A DNA stretch of 64,000 nt. It comes from Annulohypoxylon bovei var. microspora. Lineage: Eukaryota; Ascomycota; Sordariomycetes; Xylariales; Hypoxylaceae. Each line of letters opens with the position of its first letter. The first letter of the stretch is position 1. The DNA is taken from contig MU405237.1 in the NCBI GenBank assembly GCA_022836615.1, forward strand, positions 62,001 through 126,000, in the 5' to 3' direction. The notes below the pieces were generated by a model, which had not been told where the DNA came from, searched no databases, and saw only the letters and a program-made list of their open reading frames with translations. Positions 45,384 through 56,755 of this stretch are shown here, piece after piece. The position numbers were made by a program, and so were the translations under genes.

Positions 45384-46850
45384 CTACTTAGCTAGGTCGT
45401 TGTGGTGACCCTCTCCCTTGCTCCCGTAAGCAACCCCCCTCTTCATGAGCGGGCTCTGCTGCACCTTTTCCCAGTTGTGCAACATGAGCGTATTCAGCTC
45501 GCTCTGCCGGACCTCCTCCCCGCTCCTCGGCCGCATCTCACTCTCGAAGGTGTCAATCAGCTCCGCCTGCGACCGGCTTTCCGGATTTGTCAGCAGCTCG
45601 ACTAGCTTGAAGGCGTCGTCGAGGGACTGGTTCAGGCCTTGTCCGCGGTCTGGGTTGCGATATTAGTGTCTGAATAGAGGCTAAAGGGGATCTTATCCAG
45701 GGAATGAAGTCAACTCACGATAAGTCATAGGATGCGCCGCATCGCCCGCCAGCGTCACGCGTCCGGCACGGTTATCCCAGTCATGCTCCGGCAGACTCGG
45801 GTCCCAATTGCCATTCGGCACATAATACACCTTGTCATTGTCATCAGAGACAAGCTCATAGCACGTCCTCAACGGCTCGGCGAAAGTCTTCCCCATCTCC
45901 TTCCCCTGCTGCAGCCGCTCGCGGATGCCCATCCCGGCCGCGGCCTCGGCCTCCTGCTCCTCGACGCTGCACGGCCACGACGTGTAGAACGCGAACTGCC
46001 AGTTCTCGGGGCGGTCCGCGTCGGCGCCGTCGAGGATCGCGAACATGCCCATCATGTTGTCGGGGTGCACGATCGCGTTGATGATGGGGTGCACCTGGCT
46101 CCGCATGCGCCGCGCCACGTCGGCGGGGAACGACGCCGTCACGAACGTCGCGGCGATCGGGAGCCGCTTCAGCGCCGCCTTCTCCGCGCCGAGCAGCAGG
46201 CTCCGGACGCGGCTCTGGCCGCCGTCCGCGCCGACGACTAAGCGCCCGGTCTCCGCCGACCCATCCGCGAAGCGCGCCGTCACGCTCTTACCGTCCGTGC
46301 CGTACTCGAGGGACTCGAGCGTCTTGCCGTAGCGGATGTCGAGGTCCTCGGCCATCAGGGCCCGCGCGCGCGACCGCAGGATGCGGTGCAGGTTCGGGAT
46401 GGGCGAGCGCATGATCAGCTCGCCCGTCTTGCCGTTGTACAGCGGGAAGTGCTCGAGCTCCTGGATCGGCAAATTGGGGTCCACGAGCACAGAGTTCACG
46501 CGGCTCCATTTCGCCTCGCCGACGAGCGAGCCCAGGAGCGGCGCGCCCCAGTGGCAGGCGATACCCCAGTCTCGCCCGTTGCGCGGGGAGAGGGAGGAAT
46601 CCCTGTCGAAGACGATGTATGGGATGCCTTTCTATTTTTTACATTTTAGTCCAACCGTTGGTAGAATGGTAGGTAAAGCTTTCTGAAAAGGGGGGAGCGG
46701 GTTTACCTGGTGAAGGCCATTGGCTATAGCCAGCCCGGTAATACCTAATATGGAACGTGTTAGTCCCGCCCTAGCTATAATAGGAACCTGACGCTAAGTT
46801 CCCTTACCGGCTCCAATGATGAGAACGGGTAGCTCTGTAGCCTCTGCCAT
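45384..46850 (-). CDS. FAD-dependent monooxygenase (salicylate-hydroxylase/UbiH type)
   Basis: Four exons (46850-46808, 46744-46707, 46631-45719, 45649-45384) give 419 residues, in frame throughout. The Rossmann motif VLIIGAGITGLAIANGL begins at residue 9 and is split over the first two short exons, which is why only the 913-nt exon is visible as an open frame. YIVFDRD follows, then RLVVGADGGQSRVR (DG motif) and VTLAGDAAHPMTYHRGQGLNQSLDDA (GD motif). Enzymes of this class hydroxylate aromatic or polyketide substrates using NAD(P)H. Exon 3 has very high GC and GC3, unlike its flanks. There is no adjacent biosynthetic enzyme to indicate a substrate. Confidence 0.88.
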
Positions 46851-47724
46851 TGCGGTATAGATATTTCTTATGTAGGAGTCTATGTAAGTGAAATATGGCC
46901 TGAATCAAGCTCGAGATCTCAAAGGAAAGGGAAGCTTGATATAGCTGATGAAGTGTCATGGCCTACATGATGTGGAGTTGAGGCTAAGACCCATATCCTA
47001 CTCAAAACAAGGTACAATTGTACCGTGGTCAGCAATGCGAGTGAGCCGTCGCCATTGAATACCACATTCGGCCCTCACCGCGTTAAACCCAGTGCGTCAA
47101 AGTTCCATCGTCCCCCTTGATCCTCCATAGAAAGTGGACACACATGAACGATTCGGGGAGCCGAGTCGACCCGAAGTGGAGTGTATCCGAGCTACTCTAT
47201 ACGATTACTATCCAATTAAGGACGAGGAAGTTGCCGGCACATTTCGCGCTTCGCACCCTTATATAAATCGCGAGGCTACTCGGGTTACGCGCTTCCTTCA
47301 CCACCTGACATTTCATTTATCAAGTTCATAAAGTCCTTAAGCCGCAATGTTCAACTATATGAAGCACTAATAGCGAATTCACCGCCGTGACTCATGCGGT
47401 GAAGCTGAATACTTATACAGGCTATCTATGGAGGAATGGTGCGATTACTGAGCAACCCACGTCTTCAGTATCGCGCATTGGCCGAGTCGTATATACCTCG
47501 CAAAGTACCTCCTAGTAGGCAGGTATCTAGACGTTGCATGTTATGAGAGCGATACCTATATTTGGTATTTTCATTGATAGACTTAGGCGTATGTGAGTGC
47601 CCCCAAGTTGAATCATAACTAGGTACCTACCTAGGTAGGTATATATACCTGCGGCATGAAGATGCAAAATTACTTATCAATGGGAAGACCAATACCTACT
47701 CTAGCACAGGCGGAACAATTATTC
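46851..47724. other. Intergenic, no gene seen
   Basis: 874 bp. Contains an exact CCTAGGTAGGTA copy (47630-47641). Otherwise no gene recognised. Confidence 0.4.
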
Positions 47725-48834
47725 CTAGTCTTTAGACTTGTCATCGCTGCCACTAGCCCTTCCAGCTGTGTTCTTCGCATTAGTTTCTTCTTCCCCCTCT
47801 CTTTGGTCCTTAATCAAGTCGACGTTCTTGATAAACCACATTGCCAGTAACATAGGGACTAGTACGCAAGTGGCGGCGATAGCTAGTAGTTTTTGTGTTT
47901 CCCGGTAGGCCATGTCGATAGCTGTCCTCTCGATAGATCCGACAGCGTATTTCTGAGCTACTACTATCGACCCGAAGATGGCGCTGGCTTTAGATTTAGA
48001 GTCGGTTGGGAGATATGACGTTAGCTTATATAGCAGATTTGACCGCCATATAGCCCCGGAGATGCTTTCGGAAGTCAGAACGCATTTTTAGGTGTAAATA
48101 TAGACCGGGCTCTAATGGAATATTCCTTACCTTGTCCCAATAGCACCTCCGAAGTTTATTGCTGCGAAATACACTCCAGTGGCAACATCAACTTCGCCTC
48201 TTTCTACCACAGCCTGTACACATACTTGCGCTGCTGTCTGGTAGAAGCCTCTACCGACACCCACCAGGGTCAGACCAATATAACTTGGTGTGATATAATT
48301 AAGGAAAAACTCACTCGGTTCTCGTAGCATGGCTAGGGGAGAAATGCGCTGCTACTTGGAGGTAACTTGGGAAGAACACGGTGAATAGCGAGTAGTGCAT
48401 AAAGTCGCATACACATAGAGCACACGCCGCTACGATCGTCTTGTGCCTGACTAGTCTAAAAGGGATAAAAGGTCTCCTTGCGAAGAGGGAATCCCAAACA
48501 AGGAAAGAAGCAAAGAGCACAAGTCCCACGACAAGCATGGTAATAAAACTCGCATTCTTCCATGCTAAGCTGTTCGATGAGCTCGTCAAAGATATCAGAA
48601 TTAGTATAAGTGACAGACCGGCGATTAGTAGGATGCAACCGAAGAAATCTAGTTCGACCCAGAAAAGTTTGTATGCTTTGATTAAAACTGAATCCTCTGG
48701 TTGAATATTTTGAATAATTCGAGGGATTTTCGCTGTTTCTCTAGCTGTCTTCTTTGCTCGATATTCCCATAGGGTCAACAGAAGAGAGATTGCTGCGACA
48801 GGGAGGACTATAGCCCACATCCCGTATCCCCCTT
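47725..48834 (-). pseudogene. Siderophore-iron transporter (MFS, Sit/Mir type), truncated relic
   Basis: Homology segments in order: GYGMWAIVLPVAAISLLL from an acceptor at 48834, FWVELDFFGCILLIAGLSLILIL, FPSYLQVAAHFSPSHATRTE, then YIGLTLVGVGRGFYQTAAQVCVQAVV, FAAINFGGAIGT, and the C-terminal exon IFGSIVVAQKYAVGS...AYRETQKLLAIAATC to the stop at 47725. This is the C-terminal half of a 14-TM siderophore transporter. The N-terminal six or so helices are not found upstream, and about two helices are missing between ATRTE and YIGL, although a GTGAGT donor remains. I read this as a decayed gene. Its neighbour is an esterase relic of the same pathway. Confidence 0.75.
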
Positions 48835-49555
48835 CTGAAAATTCGCAACTAAAAGAAGCAGGGAGAAAGGAATATAAACATACCTACTCGCGCATACGGC
48901 TTTTCACTAGGTATGTGGAGGTATATCACACATGTTATTCTACTCTCTATTACGGTAGAGGCCATGTTTCCATAACGAACAGGCTGGACTTCCGTCCTTA
49001 ATACATGACTTTTCGGAGCAAAAACACATCGAGCCAATGGGGAATTTCATATCCTACATAAGCTCTTGGATCCGCATCTTTCCATCTAATCTTATCAGAT
49101 CCGTTCTCACTGAAAATACGGCCTTGGCGATCCCGCCGATGGAGCTTGTCAGCGTTGCAAGCTGAGACTCACTTTTCCGCTCTCGGTCGAAATGCGTGAG
49201 AATTCCGCGTTCGGTTTTTCTTCCTTGGCTTCCAAGACTCTACTAACGCGTTTACGTTACGTGGTTCTATTAGTTGGTGGCTAGACAGACGGAAAGTATC
49301 GGGGTGGTCGCGTGAGGTCACAAATCACTATTCTATATGAGCACTAAGGAGTTGAAAAGCCTGTATGCAAAATCTAGCTTATTCTCGAACTTGATTAGAA
49401 GCGATTTCGGGCTATTTCAGCCAGGTTATTAATGATTCTACCAGTTGAGACCTGTAGGCTTGCATAGAGATGAAGTGGTTTCTAATGATATTTCTAGGAG
49501 AAATAGGGGTCTAGAACAATAAATTTTGAATTCTAAGTAAGAAATAGTGAATAAC
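48835..49555. other. Gap between two siderophore-locus relics
   Basis: 720 bp. A minus-strand frame of about 48 codons near 49010-49160 (LHRRDRQGRIF..., ending LRKVMY) may be debris of another gene; I cannot name it. Confidence 0.3.
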
Positions 49556-50185
49556 TCATGTTCGAAATGGCCAATCATCAAGAAAGGTCGTCATACTCCT
49601 ATTGAGTGAACATGAAATTACCGTGCCATGATCTTCGCTTTCGTAAACATGAGACAAGATGTTTTGTAAATTTCCACTTGGCTCTAGTCGATAGTACATG
49701 TCGCATATGTTATCGACCATGCGATGCTCGTTATGTCGTTTTCTCCTTTCTTCATACTCTTTATCCGACTCTCCTCTGCGGCGAGGTGGATTCTGTTCCT
49801 GACCACCTACGAACATCATCAGAGATGGTTTTCGCGCATTCCTTCGGTTTTTTAGACACTTCAAAAATGATGCTTCTTCCTTCAGTATAAACTCTCTATG
49901 CCACCATATACTCGGGCTGCTGGCGACAAAGCAGTCAAACAAATCCGACCGAGTGGAGAGGGCGTGGAGGGTAAATAGACCACCAATAGAATGTCCATAA
50001 AGAGCTTCTCTCCCAGCCTTGACACCACGAGTGTCTCTCAGTCTCTGATAGACGAAAGGCTTGACACGGTCGCTAGGTAATAAACTTAAGAAACTCGTCC
50101 GCGCCCCCTTCTGCGTCGTTAGATCCCGGGGCAGGTGGCGTAAGGCCCCAGACCTGAACTTGTTTAGGATAATATCTAGGTAGGT
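49556..50185 (-). pseudogene. Siderophore esterase (alpha/beta hydrolase, IroE/EstB-like), frameshifted and 5'-truncated
   Basis: The 3' part is intact: GREALYGHSIGGLF (nucleophile elbow GHSIGG), then LFDCFVASSPSIWW, KPSLMMFVGGQEQNP and the catalytic-His block YESEDHGTVISCS, ending DDWPFRT. Upstream, TPPAPGSNDAEGGADEFLKFI also matches the family, but it is in another frame and runs into TAG; the following VKPFVYQRLRDT is in a second frame. So a frameshift lies at about 50,070-50,090. No N-terminal third can be found before 50,185. Family members open triacetylfusarinine-type or other ferri-siderophores inside the cell and are often beside the transporter, as here. Both genes are broken, so the locus is inactive. 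Confidence 0.75.
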
Positions 50186-50397
50186 AGGCAGGGACTATAT
50201 TTATATCCGGAGCTTTCTTGGCAAGATGAACTTGGCTAATATGGACCCTAGCGATCTTCCACCTGAAACCCACTACCACATAGGTAGTGATAAGAAGTTT
50301 ACTATATTGTAGTATCAAGCTGTCAACGACTCTCATGTTCATAACCTTCCTTCCTTTAGTACTATGACAGCATTAAACATGTTGAAGTAATGACTAA

Positions 50398-50455
50398 TAA
50401 CCCTAACCCTAACCCCATGCTAACAGTCAAGTCAATGGGGTTGGGGTTAGGGTTA
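50398..50455. repeat. Inverted telomere-like repeat (CCCTAA ... TTAGGG)
   Basis: Left arm 50398-50416, TAACCCTAACCCTAACCCC; right arm 50437-50455 is its reverse complement with one mismatch; 20-nt spacer. The repeat unit is the fungal telomere unit, and the palindrome sits next to the siderophore relics. Confidence 0.9.
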
Positions 50456-52033
50456 CAACAGAGACAGCCCAATTGATATTCGTACAATATCAACCAATCA
50501 AAATTCACGAAAAAATGCCTAACTTACCGATGGAATGGTTGTGGCTTGGGCGGTCGCTCACCTCTGGGCTGTCCAATCTGCAATCAGCAAAGCTGAACCC
50601 GGTTTGCCGTATGACAATCGGTCCGGCAGACGCCATCCGCTGTCCAAGCCACAAGTAACGAGATCCTTTCTTTTTCTGTCATCATTGGGCGATGCCACCA
50701 ACCGGCCGCTGCGCGGTAATACCAAGTGGCAGTTTTCTCACGTGGGTGGGGTGGAAAAGGGGGTGGAGAGAGTGGGAGATCTAATTCGATTCCCCCAGGG
50801 GTCCTTGCTTAGACCGGAGTCCAGAACCCGTGCCACTGTTCGTGACCCTAAATAACCAAGATATATCGTCCTCGCGCGGGAGGTAAAACTGAACTTGTCT
50901 TTTAATTGGGGGCTTGAGGCTCAACTTTAAAAATACGGCGTATGGCCAGTCCATTTGCCTGGCTGGAGCTGGCAAGGCGGAATTTTCGACCGGTATAGGC
51001 TACGCAGGACTGATTATGTAACGTAGCAGTTAGTCACACGAGCAGACGGCGACCTGTGGCTTCAGCTAGCTGATACACCTATATGCGTATCGTTAAGCGG
51101 CTGAAACTCGCATACCCGACGGGCCTCCGTGTGCGTTTACGAACAAAAGTAAAATTCTAGATTTTCCATCACGATTCCTCAATCTCCGGCTTTCTCCTCT
51201 ACACACCGGTCAAGGGCTACCAAGGCAAATACCTAGGCATCTCAATTGATTGCAATTGCCTACCATACCTACCTAGGCTACTATCGCCGAGACTTGGACT
51301 TTTGACCTCTCGGTGTAGTTTCAGGAATGATTGTTGGTGCGAAGTCAGCAGTGTGGAAGTCCGTACCGTGACTCAAGAATATGAGACATACATTCGGGGT
51401 GTAACAACGTTAAGATGCACTTCTGAAAACTGTTAAGAGTCCAATTGGCCCGGTCAATGCCGAATTGTGTACTATAATGTAGATCGTTGATTCGGTGAAT
51501 TGGCTACCTAATAGACCATACCTAGTCAATCGTCGTCGCAGCTTCGTAGATACGGCGTGTATACAAGGCTCTGGTTATCTGTCAGATGGCTTCGGATGGG
51601 GGCAAGGCGGTTCAGTTGTCTCATCCCATATCATTTCGAAGGAAGTGATAGAACCATGTATCGCTTTCGGTAAGTAGCTGGTCTTGAAGGAGGCCCGCTC
51701 GACTAGAGTAGGTTGGTAGATTTGAACAATACCTCTTAAAATAACTGGGTAATTTCTTGTGTCTTCCTTTCGGATCAAAGGGGAAATCAAAAATTCAACT
51801 TGAAACTTGGCAAGAAATGGAGCATTGTCTAAGTATGTAAAACAGAATATGTTAATTTTGGTTCTGGAAAAATACTTGGATTTTAGTACGCCGTAGCTCA
51901 GATAATAAGAGTTACATTGAACAAAATTGAAGCCGAGGTCTCATAGGGCTGCAGTCAACATGTGCTAATGTTACACTCTACTAGGTAGTCCAATGACTTA
52001 ATGGAAGACTGGTTTCTTTAACAGTTGGTTACA
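50456..52033. other. Gene-poor stretch
   Basis: 1.6 kb with no frame showing protein-like features. No RNA genes seen. Confidence 0.4.
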
Positions 52034-52447
52034 ATTGAGTCCAGCGCATGGATCAGGCCAGGCCAGTCAGGCTTGGGGCAATGAACTGATCTGATTAGCC
52101 AGTTAGAAAGTAATGAACTGAACCAGCCAGTTCAATCAGTTAAACTGATCAGATTGAAAGAAAAAGTGGGATCCATGGTAGTGATTTTATCGATAAAGAA
52201 ACAGAATTGATTACTAATATATGACTAATCGACAATAAAAGTGGATACTCAAACACCAATTAAAACACGTATAAAAGTGGGTATTTTCAAAAATTTTCTG
52301 TATTTTGGCCTGATGGCCTGTCAGTCAGAAAATCGGAACGAACTGATCTGACCAGTTCATAAAAAATCAAAAACTGACTGGGCCTGACCTGACTTGACTG
52401 ATTCAGGCCAGTTTTGAGCCTGGCCTAATCCAAGCGCTGATTGAGTC
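52034..52447. mobile_element. hAT-type MITE with perfect 8-bp target-site duplication
   Basis: Element 52042-52439 (398 bp). The ends are imperfect inverted repeats: left CAGCGCATGGATCAGGCCAG, right (reverse-complemented) CAGCGCTTGGATTAGGCCAG, 18 of 20 matching. Both sides carry the identical 8-mer ATTGAGTC (52034-52041 and 52440-52447). CAG ends and an 8-bp duplication are characteristic of hAT. Subterminal GAACTGATCTGA copies occur at both ends and the AT-rich interior has no coding capacity, so it is non-autonomous. The perfect duplication implies a fairly recent insertion. Confidence 0.9.
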
Positions 52448-55400
52448 TTTGAGTAGTGCTGTGTTTATTGGTGAGATGAGCCGGAAACCCCTTTTTAAAA
52501 TATGTACACATTTGAATAATATACATCATTGACCTATGGTTTAACCCCTGATCAGGGGTAAGTAATAGTAAACTGGTCCAATGTCATCGTTCTAATCCTA
52601 TCTCTCATTATCAAATCACCCGACGATAATAACACACCTAAGTGCAGTTGAAGCCGGCACGATAACCGAATTTCAAACATGTGTTGACTTACACTGTATC
52701 TCGACAATGTCATACAGTAGAGCTTCAGCTCTTGCATTCCTAACAAGGCCATCGCTCCGGGAGTAATGAGATTGCAAATTTGTGATGCATAGTAAGTATG
52801 TACATAGTTCTTAGACGCAGTTGCTTTTAATAATACACGTCAGCGGTTATACCTTGAATTTTCATATTTAGTCGTATCATACCTAAACGGGAATTAATAG
52901 AATTACCTTGTTAGTCCATTACCGTGATCAAGAATAGTATCCTTGGTGTTACAAAGATTTGTTTACTTTGGTAAATTCGAATGTCAAGGAGTATAGAGTC
53001 GTAACCTCGTCGATGTTACACAGCCCCTGATGTTAGCCCCTATATCCTGTATCTGCATGTGTTGTATGGCCAGGCAGATTTCTTGAGCTAATTATGTGTA
53101 TATTTGTTTGTTATGACGCTCCTCGGTCCCGACCGATTCCATTTGCGTGAGTGATAATGCAGCGTAGTATTTACTATTCTGTTCACAGCATATTCTCCAT
53201 TACCCCAAACCCCCGTGCCCGCTCCTTGCGCGGAGGAAAATTGAGTTGTTACACGAAGGTTGGGAATAGTGAATCGAAAATTGTTAGAACAGGATCTATT
53301 CCTGTTATTTCTATAGAACCTATAATACCAAAATGCGGTGTACTAATCTGGGCAACCTGGGGTGATATAATATCTACCTAGGTAAGTAGATAGGATTTAC
53401 GAACGCGTATACTTCGATTCTGTTGCTCGACTATACGACGTATGCATCCTATCATGCGACCTTGTAACATGGCACAAAGACTGCATAGGGAATGTAAGGT
53501 TGCATCTGAAACATGCATGCATACCTCTTTTTTTCGTCGGTTTTTTCACCGTAATGCTTCGTCTTACCCGGGCGGTGCGTTCCTGCATACTGGCGGCGAT
53601 TTGAGCTGCTGCCCGCTGATTTCTCACACACTAAAATTGACAGATCTACTTCTTACGCAAACCGCTTATGATGGTCTCACAACCTTTGCGTCATGCCACG
53701 TGGAAATCAGCAATAGTCCTCAGGCTTTGATTGGTGTTCGAGAATTGTGCACCGCCATGAACCTCGTGGTAGTTCGCAGCGGGTGTGCTGCCTTTCCATC
53801 TCTTCATTGTGTTTCGTCCCTTCAACCGGAATCGCACGTGGTTCGAATATAACATCTCAAAGATGGTGTTCCCTGAGAATTTGGAACTGCGCGTTTCATG
53901 AGCCCCGGCTGTAGATACGCAAGCACGGATAGTGAAAGCTAGCCTCGAATGTAGAAACCCCACACCGGAAGCTCTTCATATATCACAGTGGCTTAAACGG
54001 TAAACCGGTATAGCTGTGGTACTACGGTGGCGTATGAAACAGAACTCCGGAGACCTGGGCCGTAGAACCGGACTTAAGGATATTGAGAATCCACATTTGC
54101 GCTGCCTTGAAGGCCGCCTTTGACGTAGTTATCACAGCGGTAGTCCCCTATCTATCACCGAAGGAAAATATTTTTGTTCGCCTCCTTAAGAAGAGCTGGA
54201 CCCCAATGGCTATGTGAAACCTCGACAGAGAATTGCGGAAATTAGGCGGAACATCCCTCTAAAAGTCCACACCTGAGGATGACCAACAGATTATGAAGCC
54301 GGCGTATGGCGTATACAGTGTGTTGGCGTGCCCTGACTATTTGCCTGACTATCTGCCTGACTATCTGGGTAAATTCCGAGTGGGAGCTGAAGCCTGAGCG
54401 TTTGTGGGGGATGGCATGTGTTCCCCCGGTTGCCTGGTGGCTCGAGGAATGCATCCTAAGGGGAAATAGAATCCGAAAGAGAAACCGGCCATTCGTCAAA
54501 TATGGTTCTTGGTGTTGTAGGATTTGTGGAGGCTGAACTTGCACTTCACTATTGGTGCGCCTTGAGGTACAACTACCGAACCTCCACCATGCCCCCTATA
54601 ATCGACGGGGATCGACTGATTCGCGCGATGATGGGGTCTAAAATCCAATTGAGCTATTATATGTCATGATATTAAGTTTCAAGGCGGCCAGTGGCAAAGA
54701 GGTGAAACGACCAGCGGTACTTATCAAGTCTAAATAGGTATTTGGGGGCGGAAACGAGGCGCCGAAAGATACATTAAGGTGTTTATGATGACCTAGATAA
54801 ACCAGAAGCTTGAAAGCTCTTAATTAAAGACGACGGTACTACTAGATGCTATCCATAGATTTGCGGATATCCCGGGGGTGGCCTGACTCAGAGTTAGTTT
54901 AGAATTATTCGAATTGAGTCATTATGAAATTGGAAAGCGAATATCTGTTCACTTTTGGTGAGTATTTGGTTAGTAAACGAAAACCCCGAAAAGCTTCGGG
55001 GTATCATAGAGGGACAGGACGGACAAGACGGTAGTCGCCGAAGTCTGTATGATGCAATGACCGCTTCAATTACCTAGAAAGCTATACTATATTATCATCA
55101 TCATCTATAGCAATGCCCTCCTGCTGTCACACTTGCAGCTTATCTCTTACATAAGGCTATGTTGAAGAGAGAATGATTCATTGTACGATGATTATTAGTG
55201 GTAGAAAAGCGTGAAGCATGGATTGACAGAAAAAGCGGGATGTAAGTAGTGGGCGTAAAAGGCGTTTAAAGGCGTTTAGAGTCATAGAAGAGGGAGGGAT
55301 ATGGAGATAGGAGGTAATAAAGTAGTAGGTAATGATTAACCTAAAAAAGTATAGGGATATTATATCTGACACTGAAGAAATTCATGTGGCAGTGCGATTA

Positions 55401-56388
55401 TGGAAAAGAAGAAGGAAAGAAATAAAAAAGAAGTCGCTTTTCGATTGGATATTAACCCGACTGACACTAGTAGTTTACCAAAGGTGGGCCTTCCCGCTTC
55501 TAGGATTCGTCTAATAGTACAATACAGCAGGCAGGTATGTAGGTACATAGCATGGATGATTTGATAAGGTCCTGCCCTTGGGTCACGGACAAAAAGACAG
55601 AAAAGCTATGTACCTAAGCATCTATTAATAGGCGGCCTAATTATCCCACTTTAGAACCCGATAAGCGCTAATTTAGCCCCCACCAACACAAAGGTTTCCT
55701 TGAAAGTTAACCTGTTTTACAAGGTGAGTGGTGGTGTACCATACTAGTACCTTGATATTCTTGGCAACCTCGTGGCCTCCCCTGCAAACCAGGGAATATT
55801 AAGAGATGGGACATCTAGAACTTGCAGATTCTAAGATAAGATTGGTTACTTGGGTGATTTGCTGTGCATTTTCAGCTGTGTCACAATAATTGCTTGCCGC
55901 CGGATCTCAGTCGACCAAGCGGACTATTGTCATGAGCCCTGCAGAGAGACAGCGAGATCGTTTGATCTTGTCTTATTTCGCCAATTGATACGACATTGAT
56001 CTAAAAGTCCCGATCCTCCAGATGTCTGTAGTTGCTCCGTACCTGCATATACATACATACACAACCTGCTGTCCGGAGCGGTTGAGCGACTCGACTCGAC
56101 TCGGCTAGGCTAGGCTAGGCTACAGCTGTACTGTGTTCTGTGATCTGTGTTCTCCGGTCTGCGTGCTTTGTGCCTCTTCATACGACCGGAGCCAGGGCTG
56201 TCCTCCGCGAGAAGCTGTTTATAGCTTAGGATTGGTCGGGTCTTGTCCCATCATCTTTCGAGGTTAAGACGAGCTGAGTCACCGGCCGGAGATGGGATGA
56301 CAAATGTAGATTAAGTAAAGGTATGTATATGGATTGAATACTGATCGACTTTCGGAGCAATGATCATTATGATTAATAAGATACATAC
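52448..56388. other. Gene-poor region, 3.9 kb
   Basis: No frame with recognisable protein features; short frames near 53.2-53.9 kb are unsupported. Contains a tandem repeat of TGCCTGACTAT units (about 54343-54368) and runs of GACTC and GGCTA at about 56090-56122. Confidence 0.45.
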
Positions 56389-56755
56389 CTAGAAAGAGTA
56401 ACTGAATTGTAACCACTGGAAAAATAATACACAATAGAATTTCATACATTTCCAACACTACTCGGTATTGACCGAAAAATCGGCGTCGAATATTTCCTAT
56501 CCTAGCATAGTGGACCACATTGTGAAGATGGGTCAAGTCTGCAAGAAGCAGCAGAGCCCCTGCTGTAGAGATGCAACAATAGATAAAAACGGCCCGTTGG
56601 GACCTAAATCGGGGAGGGTGCCTTGCAGACCTTGCAATGAAGAATGAATAAGTATGATGCGTGCATATGCTGTAATGAGGGTATGTACATGTATGTATGT
56701 AATCGCGCATACACAGCATTTGAAATTTTGGCATCATTGGGAGCATTGGGAGCAT
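56389..56755 (-). CDS. Possible fragment of a membrane protein (very uncertain)
   Basis: A minus-strand frame with two hydrophobic helices (AVFIYCCISTAGALLLLADL and YEILLCIIFPVVTIQLLFLG) that ends at a good GTATGT donor (intron from 56388), so it may be one exon of a larger gene. No downstream exon could be placed, and no family recognised. The 5' part is low-complexity (CATACATGTACATACC-type DNA) and is unlikely to be coding. Confidence 0.25.

Noticed and set aside
45732..46241. 169-residue plus-strand frame
   Set aside because: Antisense to the FAD monooxygenase, Arg/His-rich, no family features.
52448..56388. Repeat-induced point mutation (RIP) as cause of the gene-poor island
   Set aside because: The region is not extremely AT-rich and I could not count dinucleotides; no pair of mutated repeat copies is visible.
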